64,000 nucleotides of DNA from Pseudonocardia sp. (lineage in GTDB: Bacteria > Actinomycetota > Actinomycetes > Mycobacteriales > Pseudonocardiaceae): positions 1 through 64,000 of the forward strand of contig NZ_JAJCYB010000111.1 in the NCBI RefSeq assembly GCF_029263155.1. Reading direction: 5' to 3'. The notes beneath the pieces are model-generated. The model was given only the letters and a program-made list of their open reading frames with translations, did not search any database and was not told the origin of the DNA. Each line of letters begins with the position of its first letter. Position 1 is the stretch's first letter. Positions 31,303 through 39,787 of this stretch are shown piece after piece. A program made the position numbers and the translations under genes.

Positions 31303-32991
31303 TCAGCCGATCGCGACCGATGCGGCCCGCCCGGCCTGCCGCCCGGAGAACAGGCAGCCTCCCAGGAACGTGCCCTCCAGCGACCGGTACCCGTGGACGC
31401 CGCCGCCCCCGAACCCGGCGACCTCACCCGCCGCATAGAGGCCGGGGAACGGTGCGGCGTCGGCGCGCAGGACCCGGCCGGACAGGTCGGTCTGCAGGCC
31501 GCCCAGCGTCTTGCGCGTGAGGATGTGGAGCTTGACCGCGATCAGCGGGCCGTTGCGCGGGTCGAGCACCTTGTGCGGCGACGCGGTGCGCACCAGCCGG
31601 TCGCCACGGAACCGGCGCGCCCCGTGGATCGCGGTGACCTGCAGGTCCTTCGTGAACGGGTTGTCGATCTCGCGGTCCCGGGCCGCGATCTGGCGCTCCA
31701 GGACGGCGACGTCGAGCAGCGGCTCGTCGGTCAGCGCGTTCATCCCGGCCACCAGCTCGGCGAGCGTGCCGGCCACGACGAAGTCGGCGCCGTGCCTCGT
31801 GAACGCCTCGACGGGAGCGGGCGCGCCGGGCCGGATCCGGCCGAGCGTGGCGCGGACGTCCTTGCCGGTGAGGTCGGGGTTCTGCTCGGAGCCCGAGAGC
31901 GCGAACTCCTTCTCGACGATCGTGCGGGTGAGCACGAACCACGAGTGGTCGTAGCCGGTGGCGGTGATCGCGCCGAGCGTGCTCAGGGTGTCGAAGCCGG
32001 GGAAGTTCGGCGCGGAGAACCGGCGTCCGCGGGCGTCGAACCACAGCGACGACGGGCCGGGCAGGATCCGGATGCCGTGCCGCGCCCAGATCGGGTCCCA
32101 GTTGCGGACGCCCTCGGTGTAGTGCCACATGCGGTCGCGGTTGACGATCCGCCCGCCCGCCGCCTCGGCGATCCCGAGCATCCGGCCGTCGACGTGCTCG
32201 GGCACCCCGGAGATCATCTCCCGGGGCGCGGGACCCAGCCGGGCCGGCCAGTGGGCGCGGACGAGGTCGTGGTCGGCGCCGATCCCGCCGGAGGTGACGA
32301 CGACGGCCTGCGCGGTGAGCGCGAACGCGCCGGTCTCGACCCGGGAGCTCGCCGTGCCGCGGGCGGCCGTCGACGGCTCCAGCACCGCACCGTGCACCCC
32401 GTCGACGACGCCGTCGGTGACGGCGAGGCCGTCGACGCGGTGGCGGAAGCGGAACTCGACGAGCCCGCGTTCGGCGGCCGCGCGCACCCGTCGCTCGAAC
32501 GGGGCGACGACGCCCGGCCCGGTGCCCCAGGTGACGTGGAAGCGGGGCACCGAGTTGCCGTGGCCGTCGGCGAGCCCCCCGCCGCGCTCGGCCCACCCGA
32601 CCACCGGGAACCAGCGCACACCCATGCCGTGCAGCCAGGAGCGCTTCTCGCGGTGGGCGAAGTCGAGGTAGGCCGTGGCCCACTGGCGCGCCCAGAAGTC
32701 CTCACCGCCCGGGTCGTCGACGCCGCGGTCGAACCCGGCACTGCCCAGCCAGTCCTGCATCGCGAGGTCGAACGAGTCGCGGATGCCCAGGCGGCGCTGC
32801 TCGGGGGAGTCAACGAGGAACAGCCCGCCGAACGACCAGTGCGCCTGCCCGCCGAGGCTGGTCTCGGGCTCCTGGTCGAGCAGCAGCACCTTCCGGCCGG
32901 CGTCGGCCAGCTCGGCGGTGGCGACGAGCCCGGCCAGCCCCGCCCCGACGACGATCACGTCAGCGTCCACCGACGCACCCTCACCCAGCAT
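31303..32991 (-). CDS. FAD-binding dehydrogenase (KstD-like)
   Basis: 562 residues. FAD-binding VIVVGAGLAGLVATAELADA at the N-terminus with LLLDQE at the end of strand 2, then LGGQAHWSFGGLFLVD. The C-terminal FAD loop is AAGEVAGFGGGGVHGYRSLE, ending GTFLGGCLFSGRQAG. This is the fumarate-reductase/ketosteroid dehydrogenase-like group with no assigned substrate. The start is the ATG 32989-32991. It is 57 bp downstream of the patatin gene with a hairpin between. Confidence 0.88.
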   Translation of the reverse strand: MLGEGASVDADVIVVGAGLAGLVATAELADAGRKVLLLDQEPETSLGGQAHWSFGGLFLVDSPEQRRLGIRDSFDLAMQDWLGSAGFDRGVDDPGGEDFWARQWATAYLDFAHREKRSWLHGMGVRWFPVVGWAERGGGLADGHGNSVPRFHVTWGTGPGVVAPFERRVRAAAERGLVEFRFRHRVDGLAVTDGVVDGVHGAVLEPSTAARGTASSRVETGAFALTAQAVVVTSGGIGADHDLVRAHWPARLGPAPREMISGVPEHVDGRMLGIAEAAGGRIVNRDRMWHYTEGVRNWDPIWARHGIRILPGPSSLWFDARGRRFSAPNFPGFDTLSTLGAITATGYDHSWFVLTRTIVEKEFALSGSEQNPDLTGKDVRATLGRIRPGAPAPVEAFTRHGADFVVAGTLAELVAGMNALTDEPLLDVAVLERQIAARDREIDNPFTKDLQVTAIHGARRFRGDRLVRTASPHKVLDPRNGPLIAVKLHILTRKTLGGLQTDLSGRVLRADAAPFPGLYAAGEVAGFGGGGVHGYRSLEGTFLGGCLFSGRQAGRAASVAIG

Positions 32992-33032
32992 CGTGACCGG
33001 GTCAAGCGCGGCCGCCGCGGCCGCCAGCGCCT

Positions 33033-33085
33033 CACAGCAGGGTGGCTTTACTCCGGTCCGGTCGGAGCAAAGCCACCCCGCTGTG
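33033..33085 (-). terminator. hairpin containing the patatin stop codon
   Basis: 23-bp arms (33033-33055 and 33063-33085), 21 of 23 matched, 7-nt loop. The TAA stop of the patatin gene (33048-33050) lies inside the downstream arm, so the last 11 codons encode the other arm. Probably a terminator between patatin and the FAD dehydrogenase. Confidence 0.7.
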
Positions 33086-34025
33086 ACCGGGGGGTGGCCG
33101 TTGCCCGGGTCAGCGCCGCGCGCAGGCTCGTCCGGCCCACCTCGGCCGCCCGCTCCACCAGTGCCGGGTCCGTCGTCAGCCCGCGGACGCCGACGTTGCG
33201 CGCGGGCACGACCGCGAGCAGGTGCACGCCCTCGCGCGAGGGGTGTGCGGCGTCGTCGAGCACCCGCATCGCGGGCCCGTTGCGGGCGCTCTCCTGTGCG
33301 ATCGAGCCCAGCCCCGGGGTGAGCCGGTCCAGCGCGCGTGCCCAGCGTGCCGGCCCGGCACCGGGGTCGGACCGCCGCAGCTCGGGCAGCGTCCGGTTGA
33401 CCAGCGCGAGCACGTGGGTGGCGCCGTCGCGCAGCGCGCGCAGCACCGGCAGCGGCTCGCTCACCGAGCCGTCGATCCAGTGGCGTCCGTGCAGCGTCAC
33501 CGGGCGCCCGGCCAGCACCGGGATCGCCGCGGTGGCGCGCAGCGCGAGCCGCCACTCGTCGACGGTGCTCGGCTCCAGCACGTGTGCGGTGAGGTCGTCG
33601 GCCGCGGTGGCGACCACGCGCAGCGGCGCGCCGCACAACCGGTCCCACGGCAGCGGCTTCGCGACGGTGAGGATGTGGCCGAGCAGGTGGTCCAGCGACA
33701 CCATCGGGCGGCGGGTACCGAGCCGTCGCGGGTCGATGAAGGCCCGGCACGCCATGTCCTCGAAGAAGATGTGCGCGGCGCCGCGGCCGTCGCCCAGCAG
33801 CAGCGCCCCGCCGATGTACGCCCCGGCCGAGCTCCCGTAGACGACGTCGAAGCAGTCGCCGAGCCCGGCGTCGTCGAGTGCGTGCGCCATGCCGCCCGCG
33901 TAGACCCCGCGCATCCCGCCACCGCTGACGACGAGCGCGATGCGGTTGCCGTCGTCGCGGCTCCCGGCGTCACGGCGGCGCAGCAGCGCGCGGAGCACCT
34001 CGTCGTCTCCGGGGAGCGGGATCAC
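33048..34025 (-). CDS. patatin-like phospholipase
   Basis: 325 residues from GTG 34025. Oxyanion motif VVSGGGMRGVYAGG (about 35-40), nucleophile VVYGSSAGAYIGG (GxSxG at 64-68), and catalytic Asp in RHWIDGSVSEP near residue 185. Cytosolic, no signal peptide. Likely an acyl hydrolase. Confidence 0.9.
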   Translation of the reverse strand: MIPLPGDDEVLRALLRRRDAGSRDDGNRIALVVSGGGMRGVYAGGMAHALDDAGLGDCFDVVYGSSAGAYIGGALLLGDGRGAAHIFFEDMACRAFIDPRRLGTRRPMVSLDHLLGHILTVAKPLPWDRLCGAPLRVVATAADDLTAHVLEPSTVDEWRLALRATAAIPVLAGRPVTLHGRHWIDGSVSEPLPVLRALRDGATHVLALVNRTLPELRRSDPGAGPARWARALDRLTPGLGSIAQESARNGPAMRVLDDAAHPSREGVHLLAVVPARNVGVRGLTTDPALVERAAEVGRTSLRAALTRATATPRSQRGGFAPTGPE

Positions 34026-34113
34026 GCCCGAATCATCCCCGCTGCGATGTCCGGAGACACGCCGGTGTGACCAGACGCCCGATACGAGCCGTACGGCGCC
34101 GCTCCCACCGCGA

Positions 34114-34171
34114 CGATCAAGGGCAGATGGTCGTGTCCGAAGGCCGACGCGACGCCATCTCCCCTTGATCG
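34114..34171. repeat. REP-like palindrome
   Basis: CGATCAAGGGCAGATGG (34114-34130) and its 16/17 complement at 34155-34171, with further partial pairing in the loop (TCGTGTC/GACGCGA). It is inside the 427-bp gap 34026-34452 between divergent genes, which otherwise holds no visible gene. Could be a repetitive extragenic palindrome. Confidence 0.6.
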
Positions 34172-34452
34172 GCGCGATGGAGGGTCCGGCTCGGGTGTCG
34201 TCGCCCCGGCACCCGCCATCGGCGAGACGGTGGGCCGGGGCGCTGCGCCCGCCGACCCCGCCGAGCGGATCCGCTGCGCCGCGACCTCGCCCGGTTGCAC
34301 GGCCGACCGCGCCCGTCACCCGGTCGCGCACCGACACCATTCCATCGTGTCGAGAATCCGTTACCCGAAGGTGTCGTTGACGGGCACCGGGGCCACTCCT
34401 AGGCTTTTTGCGCGGCCGGACGTGTCGTTCCTCTGACGTCGATTGGGCCTTC

Positions 34453-35733
34453 ATGCGAACCACAGTTCGGGGCGTTCCCGCCGCCGTTCTCGCGCTCGCG
34501 CTGGCCGTGCCACTGACCGGCGCGGCGGCAGGCACCGACCTTCCTCCGCTGCGCGTCAGCCCGGACGGCGGGTCGTTCACGGTGGGAGGGCAGGCGTTCC
34601 TCTGGCTCGGCGACTCGGCGTGGGGGCTGCTCACCGACCTGGACCGGGCCGGCGTGCAGCGCTACCTCGACATGCGGGCCGACCAGGGCTTCACCGTGGT
34701 TCAGACCGTCGTTCCCGCAGCTCCGAACGTGTACGGCGACGCACCGAGCGGGGTGACCGCGGGATCGGACCCTGCCGATCCGGCCGCGTACGACTACTGG
34801 GACCACGTCGACTTCGTGGTCTCCGAGGCCGCCCGGCGCGGCGTCCGGGTCGCGCTCGCGCCGGCGTGGAGCGGCCTGGTGTCCGAGGACGCGCGGGGGT
34901 TCGGCGAGTTCCTCGGGGCGCGCTACGGCAGCGACGTCGTCTGGATGCTCGGCAGCGACGAGGCCGCAGAAAGTAGCCCGTCGGCCTGGCGCGGCCTCGC
35001 CGACGGGATTTCGCTCGGCTCCGGTGCCGCGAATTCTGACCTGTTGATGACCTATGTCCCCGGATCCGGACAAACGTCGGAGGAACTGTACGGCGACGCC
35101 GAATGGCTGTCGTTCTCGCTGTTTCGCAGCGGCCTGTGCGAGGACGGTGTCGAGTCCCTCGCGAGGGTGGCGGGCGGGCGCCCGTACCTCGACGCCCAGC
35201 CGAGCTACGAGGACGTTCCCGACTGTGCGGGTCCCGGCCGCTCCGACGCGCTCGACATCCGCCGCAACGCCTACGCCGACGTGTTCGCCGGGGCGGCGGG
35301 CCACACCTACGGCGAGGACTGGCCGTGGCGGGAGGCACACGCCGACGAGGGTGCCGACGGGATGCGGCACCTGAGGGCCCTGTTCGAGTCCCGGCCCCTC
35401 CTCGGTCGCACCGCCACCCCGGAGGCGCTCACCACCGGCCCCGAGGGCGTGCGGGCCCTGCGGACCGCGGATGGCGGTTCGCTGCTGGTGCACTCACCGG
35501 ACGGGGAGCCCTTCGGCCTCGACACCACCGGCCTGGCCGGCGGGGCGCTTCGTGGCTGGTGGTTCGATCCGCGCACCGGCACCCCGATCGACGCGGGAAC
35601 CGTGGCGCGGGGCCGCTCGGTGGCCTTCTACCCGCCGACGACCGGACCCGGGGACGCCGGCCTGGACTGGGTGCTCGTCGTCGACGACACCACGCGTGGT
35701 CTCGCCCCGCCCGGCACGCCGCTACCGTCCTGA
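34453..35733 (+). CDS. secreted glycoside hydrolase, DUF4038/GH140-like
   Basis: 426 residues from the ATG 34453. Signal peptide AAVLALALAVPLTGAAAGTD. The DUF4038 barrel starts with QAFLWLGDSAWGLLTDLDRA then DQGFTVVQTVVP, the signature of apiosidase-like GH140 enzymes. VVWMLGSDEAAE and FWxxEA-like later segments follow. The C-terminal beta domain contains LRGWWFDPRTG. Probably cuts plant side-chain sugars; the exact substrate is unknown. Confidence 0.82.
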   Translation: MRTTVRGVPAAVLALALAVPLTGAAAGTDLPPLRVSPDGGSFTVGGQAFLWLGDSAWGLLTDLDRAGVQRYLDMRADQGFTVVQTVVPAAPNVYGDAPSGVTAGSDPADPAAYDYWDHVDFVVSEAARRGVRVALAPAWSGLVSEDARGFGEFLGARYGSDVVWMLGSDEAAESSPSAWRGLADGISLGSGAANSDLLMTYVPGSGQTSEELYGDAEWLSFSLFRSGLCEDGVESLARVAGGRPYLDAQPSYEDVPDCAGPGRSDALDIRRNAYADVFAGAAGHTYGEDWPWREAHADEGADGMRHLRALFESRPLLGRTATPEALTTGPEGVRALRTADGGSLLVHSPDGEPFGLDTTGLAGGALRGWWFDPRTGTPIDAGTVARGRSVAFYPPTTGPGDAGLDWVLVVDDTTRGLAPPGTPLPS

Positions 35734-35736
35734 GGC

Positions 35737-36111
35737 ATGGCTACCGGACAGCTGGAGACGATCGAGCGCTGGCACGCGGCCGTCAACGAGGGCGACGCGC
35801 AGGGCGCCGGCACGCTGTGCACGGCCGATGTCGAGGTCGGCGGGCCGCGCGGCTCGGGCTTCGGCCGGGAACTGGTCGTCGAGTGGGTGGGGCACGCGGG
35901 CATCCGGCTCGACCCGGTGCGCTGGTTCTGCGGCCCCGGGGGCGCCGTCGTCGAGCAGGACGCGCGCTGGGCGGCCGACGACCGGCCGACCCGCCTGGCC
36001 ACGGCGTTCCGGATGAGCGGCGGGCGGATCAGCGGGGTGCTGCGCCATCCCGACGTCGCCGACGCGCTGGCGCAACTCGGCCTCGCCGCCTCCGACGAGG
36101 TCCGTCGGTAG
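35737..36111 (+). CDS. SnoaL-like NTF2-fold protein
   Basis: 124 residues. LETIERWHAAVNEGDAQGAG, then ADVEVGGPRGSGFGRELVVE and RLATAFRMSGGRISGVLRHP are the family pattern. Three bp after the glycosidase stop, and the first of a tight three-gene set with the serine hydrolase and the membrane protein. Confidence 0.82.
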   Translation: MATGQLETIERWHAAVNEGDAQGAGTLCTADVEVGGPRGSGFGRELVVEWVGHAGIRLDPVRWFCGPGGAVVEQDARWAADDRPTRLATAFRMSGGRISGVLRHPDVADALAQLGLAASDEVRR

Positions 36112-36120
36112 GTTGGTGCC

Positions 36121-37347
36121 GTGGCCGAACTGAAGGTGGACGCCGACCCGGGCGACGTCGGATTCGACGCCGGGCGCCTCGCGCGCATCGACGAGCACTT
36201 CGGGCGCTACGTCGACGACGGCCGGCTCGCGGGCTGGACGGTCGCCGTCGCCCGCCGCGGCGCCGTGGTGCACCTGGCTCACCGTGGGCTGGCCGACGTC
36301 GAGGCGGCACGGCCCGTCGCCGACGACACGCTGTGGCGCATCTACTCGATGACCAAGCCGATCACCTCGGTCGCGGCGCTGATGCTCCACGAGCGCGGGC
36401 TGCTGCAGCTCACCGACCCGATCTCGCGCTGGATCCCGGCGTTCGCCGACCTGCGCGTCTACCGCGGCGGGTCGGCCGCCAACCCGGGCACCGCGCCCGC
36501 CACCGAGCCGGTCCGGGTCTGGCACCTGCTCACGCACACGGCGGGCCTCACCTACGGCTTCCACCACGCGCACCCCGTCGACGAGATGTACCGCAGCCAC
36601 GGCTTCGAGTTCGGCGTGCCCTCGGGCATGGACCTGGCGGCTGCGTGCGACGCCTGGGCCGGCATCCCGCTCGTGCACGAGCCCGGCGCCGAGTGGAACT
36701 ACTCCGTGGCCACCGACGTGCTGGGCCGCGTCGTCGAGGTGGTGTCCGGGCAGCCGCTCGACGCGTTCTTCGCCGAGCACATCACGGGCCCGCTCGACAT
36801 GGCCGACACCGCGTTCCACGCCGCCGACGCCGACCGCCTCGCCGCGCTCTACGTGCCCAAGCCCGGTGGTGGCCTGCACCGGCACGACCGCATGGGCGCC
36901 GCGGCCCTGCGGGAACCGACGTTCCTCTCCGGCGGGGGCGGGTTGGTCTCCACCGCGGCGGACTACCACCGTTTCACCCAGATGCTCGCCCGCGGCGGCG
37001 AGCTGGACGGTGCGCGCCTGCTCGGGCCGCGCACCGTCGCCTACGCCACCCGCAACCACCTGCCCGGCGGAGCCGACCTCCAGGACTTCGGGCGCCCGAT
37101 CTTCGCCGAGTCGAACTACGCCGGGGTGGGGTTCGGGTTGGGGTTCTCCGTCGTGGTGGACCCCGCCGCGGGCAAGGCCGTGACCAGCACCGGCGAGTAC
37201 GCCTGGGGCGGGCTCGCCAGCACCGCGTTCTACGTCGATCCGGTCGAGGAGATCACCGCGATGTTCTTCACCCAGCTCATGCCGTCGAGCACGTACCCCA
37301 TCCGGCCCCAGCTGCGCACGCTGGTCAACCAGGCGCTGGTGGCCTGA
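36121..37347 (+). CDS. beta-lactamase-fold serine hydrolase
   Basis: 408 residues from GTG 36121. SxxK motif IYSMTKPITSVAALM with Ser near residue 77; Tyr motif EWNYSVATDVLGRVVE near residue 195; third motif GEYAWGGLAST near residue 360. No signal peptide. Class C/esterase family (EstB-like). It is more likely an esterase or peptidase than an antibiotic-degrading enzyme. Confidence 0.88.
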   Translation: MAELKVDADPGDVGFDAGRLARIDEHFGRYVDDGRLAGWTVAVARRGAVVHLAHRGLADVEAARPVADDTLWRIYSMTKPITSVAALMLHERGLLQLTDPISRWIPAFADLRVYRGGSAANPGTAPATEPVRVWHLLTHTAGLTYGFHHAHPVDEMYRSHGFEFGVPSGMDLAAACDAWAGIPLVHEPGAEWNYSVATDVLGRVVEVVSGQPLDAFFAEHITGPLDMADTAFHAADADRLAALYVPKPGGGLHRHDRMGAAALREPTFLSGGGGLVSTAADYHRFTQMLARGGELDGARLLGPRTVAYATRNHLPGGADLQDFGRPIFAESNYAGVGFGLGFSVVVDPAAGKAVTSTGEYAWGGLASTAFYVDPVEEITAMFFTQLMPSSTYPIRPQLRTLVNQALVA

Positions 37348-37742
37348 TGGGAGGCGCGCTCGCGTTCGTCATCCGGGTGTCGGTCGTCGCCGTCAGCCTG
37401 TGGGTGGCCACGCTCGTCGTCGACGGGATCGACGTCGCCGCGGGGGACACCAGCTCCCAGGTGCTCACGCTGCTCGGCGTCGCCCTGATCTTCGGACTCG
37501 TCAACGCGGTGCTCAAGCCGATCATCAAGGTGGTCGGCTGTCCGTTCTACGTGTTGACCCTGGGGCTGTTCGGGCTGGTGGTCAACGCGCTGCTGTTCCT
37601 GCTCGTCGGGTTCATCGCCGACGGGTTGGGCCTGCCCTTCACCGTGGGCGGGTTCGGCGCGGCGTTCGTCGGCGCGATCGTGGTGGCGGTGGTCGGCTTC
37701 GTGCTGCACTTCGTGATCCCGGACCGTCTCGACCGCCGCTGA
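37347..37742 (+). CDS. phage holin-family four-helix membrane protein
   Basis: 131 residues. The ATG overlaps the hydrolase stop (TGATG). Four membrane helices with the family signature GLVNAVLKPIIKVVGCPFYV then LTLGLFGLVVNALLFLLVG. Conserved in actinobacteria and cyanobacteria (mycobacterial 4-TM type); despite the name it is not part of a prophage. Confidence 0.88.
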   Translation: MGGALAFVIRVSVVAVSLWVATLVVDGIDVAAGDTSSQVLTLLGVALIFGLVNAVLKPIIKVVGCPFYVLTLGLFGLVVNALLFLLVGFIADGLGLPFTVGGFGAAFVGAIVVAVVGFVLHFVIPDRLDRR

Positions 37743-37810
37743 GCCCGCCGACCGGCGCCCTCGCCTGCGGGCGTCGGTTCGGAACGCGGGGTCGTGCGGA
37801 CCACGCCTCG

Positions 37811-38233
37811 GGTTCCGGAACGGCGATCATGGGGTGCTCCGGCGCCGATGATCGGCGTGTGGGAACCGACGGCGGCGTGTGTGGCGCGTCGGCCGGTTCC
37901 GATTCGGCGATCTTGCAGCATGCGGGTGCCGGTGATCGGCGTTCGGGAACGGCGGGCGGGGTGGCACGCGCCTGCCGGTTCCCGGTTGGCGATCCTGCGT
38001 GGGTCAGGTGTCGGTGACCGGAGGTTCGTGCCCGCCCGGTGCGCCTCCCGGTTCCGGCACGCCGATCATGGGTGTGCCGGCAGCGATGATCGATGGTCGG
38101 GAACCGCGGCCGGGGTGGGGCGCGTCCGGGGGTTCCGGTTCGCAGATCGTGCCGCGGGTCTGTGTCGGTGATCGGTGGTTGGGAACCGTGGGAGGGGCGG
38201 GGCGCGCCTCCTGGTTCCCGTTCGCCGATCACC
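37811..38233. repeat. array of five ~82-bp palindromic units
   Basis: GGTTCC...GCCGATCAT-type arms begin at 37811, 37895, 37977, 38050, 38131 and 38213. Inverted arms (ATGATCGGCG..GGGAACC) begin near 37847, 37931, 38013, 38085 and 38167. Spacings are 84, 82, 72 and about 82 bp. Each unit can fold as a hairpin, and adjacent units can also pair. The array fills most of the 657-bp gap between convergent genes (37743-38399). No continuous gene was recognised. Confidence 0.85.
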
Positions 38234-38399
38234 GTCTCGGGGCGGTCCGAGGCGACCCGGCCACCCGGCCCGCGGCCACCCGGCCTGCCCTGCCCTGCCA
38301 CCCGGCCTGCCCGGTCCGCGGCCACCCGGCCTGTTCGGCCGCCGACCACCCGACCCCAGCCGCCGTCGCGGCACCGCGCGCCGACCGCTCGACCGTCGG

Positions 38400-39053
38400 T
38401 CAGACGGGCCAGCTCTCCTGGCGGTAGCCGGCGTCCCAGAACATCCACTCGTACCGGGACGCGGTCGTGAAGTGCTTCCGCATCCGGGCCAGCTCGGCGT
38501 CGGAGAGCCCCGCGCCGAGGCGGTCGGTCTCGGCCAGCACGGCGTCGACCACGGACCGGTACGCGTCGCCGCCGTACATCGCGATCCAGCGGGCGTAGAC
38601 GGGGTCGGGGGAGCCCGCGGACAGCAGCGCGTCGCCGACCCGGGCGTAGATCCAGTAGCAGGGCAGCACCGCGCCGACCGCCTCGGCGTACGAGCCGCCG
38701 TGCGCCGTGGCGAGTAGGTAGCTCACGTAGGCCTGGGTCGCCGGGGCGACCGGCTCGTCGTCGACGGACCCGCCCAGCTCGCCCATCAGGGCGGCGTGCA
38801 GTTCGCGCTCGGCGGCGATGGCGCCCGCGGCGTGCTCGGCGAACATCGCGGTGATGTCCTCGTGAGGCGCCTTCGCGGCGCAGACGGCCAACGCGCGCGC
38901 GTACCCGCGCAGGTAGTGCGCGTCCTGCACGATGTAGTGCCGGAACGCCCCGCGCGCCAGCGTGCCGTCGGTCAGGCCCGTGACGAACGGGTGCGCGAGG
39001 ATCGCGCCGTAGATGTCGGTGATGTCGGACCAGAGCACGTCGCGGGTGATCAC
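38400..39053 (-). CDS. tenA: TenA-family thiaminase II
   Basis: 217 residues from GTG 39053. FRHYIVQDAHYLRGYARALA with a conserved Cys following (VCAAKAP), LPCYWIYARVGDALL, then YRSVVDAVLAETDRLG and EWMFWDAGYRQESW. These are the hallmarks of TenA, which salvages thiamine pyrimidine by hydrolysing degraded thiamine. The gene stands alone. Confidence 0.9.
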   Translation of the reverse strand: MITRDVLWSDITDIYGAILAHPFVTGLTDGTLARGAFRHYIVQDAHYLRGYARALAVCAAKAPHEDITAMFAEHAAGAIAAERELHAALMGELGGSVDDEPVAPATQAYVSYLLATAHGGSYAEAVGAVLPCYWIYARVGDALLSAGSPDPVYARWIAMYGGDAYRSVVDAVLAETDRLGAGLSDAELARMRKHFTTASRYEWMFWDAGYRQESWPV

Positions 39054-39256
39054 GACACCCGACGCTAGGCCACGGCAGGCGACCGTGCTGCGGTGAGTCA
39101 CGACACCTCGACGCCGTGTGCGCACAGGGTGAGATTCCGGTCACTCTTCGGGTATCCTCAGGGTGCTGCGCGCATGAACGGCCGCAGGATCGGGCATGTC
39201 ATCCACAGAGGCGACTCAACGCTGAGAGCCCCGCACGCACGCGGAGGTGAGTCGGA

Positions 39257-39472
39257 ATGAGCCCCGTACCCATGGATCACCACGAGAAGATGAGGCTGCG
39301 CGCAGCCGCCTTCCGGGTGACCAGGCTGTACCCCGGCCCGGTGGGTGAGCTGCTCTCCCGTGAGCTGCTCACCTGGGAGGAGTTCGGGTACCGCCTCGGT
39401 GGTGGCCAGCTGGTGATGCGGCTGGTCGACCACGTGCTCAAGACCCCGTTGGGGCAGGCAGAGGCCGCCTGA
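39257..39472 (+). CDS. small conserved hypothetical protein
   Basis: 71 residues with a strong GGAGGTGAG site upstream. HEKMRLRAAAFRVTRLYPGP, then LLSRELLTWEEFGYRLGGG. Two short helices and an EEFGYR motif. No family I can name. A possible -10 (TATCCT) lies near 39155. Confidence 0.65.
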   Translation: MSPVPMDHHEKMRLRAAAFRVTRLYPGPVGELLSRELLTWEEFGYRLGGGQLVMRLVDHVLKTPLGQAEAA

Positions 39473-39491
39473 CCCACCGGCTACCGGTAGG

Positions 39492-39680
39492 TCACCGTGA
39501 CGGTGGCCTCGGACGTCGCCGGGCTCCCGTCGAGCAGCCCGCCCAGCGCGCCCCCACCACGAGCAGCGCCGCGAGTGTCACCACCGTGCCCAGCCTGCCG
39601 ATCACGTCGAGGGTCTCGACCAGGGTGTCGCGCACCGACGAGCGGCGGTGGCGGGCAGGCTTCAGCGCGAGCACGGACAT
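39492..39680 (-). CDS. small membrane protein, probably frameshifted at the end
   Basis: 62 residues as read, with one membrane helix (LGTVVTLAALLVVGARWAG). After VVGA the neighbouring frame reads LGGLLDGSPATSEATVTVTY to a stop at 39481. That looks like the natural C-terminus, so a one-base shift in the GC run near 39545 is likely (mutation or sequencing error). Function unknown. Confidence 0.5.
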   Translation of the reverse strand: MSVLALKPARHRRSSVRDTLVETLDVIGRLGTVVTLAALLVVGARWAGCSTGARRRPRPPSR

Positions 39681-39787
39681 GGCAGCACCGGGTTTCTCTG
39701 TGAGCTGGAGGGTGGGCCCGGGTGCGCGTTCCGGGTGGTGACTACACCCGGAACATCGCCGCAGCTCAGGGAACCGTTAGCACAGCG

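Noticed and set aside
30742-33840. Very long plus-strand open frame (over 1,000 codons)
   Set aside because: It is antisense to the methyltransferase, FAD dehydrogenase and patatin genes, has Arg/Pro/Gly-rich composition and no domain. High GC lacks stops on the opposite strand.
37347-37742. Prophage holin
   Set aside because: Family name only; no lysin, structural or packaging genes nearby.
37811-38233. CRISPR array or tandem coding repeat
   Set aside because: Units are palindromic and degenerate throughout, no spacer-repeat alternation; translated products are low-complexity in all frames.
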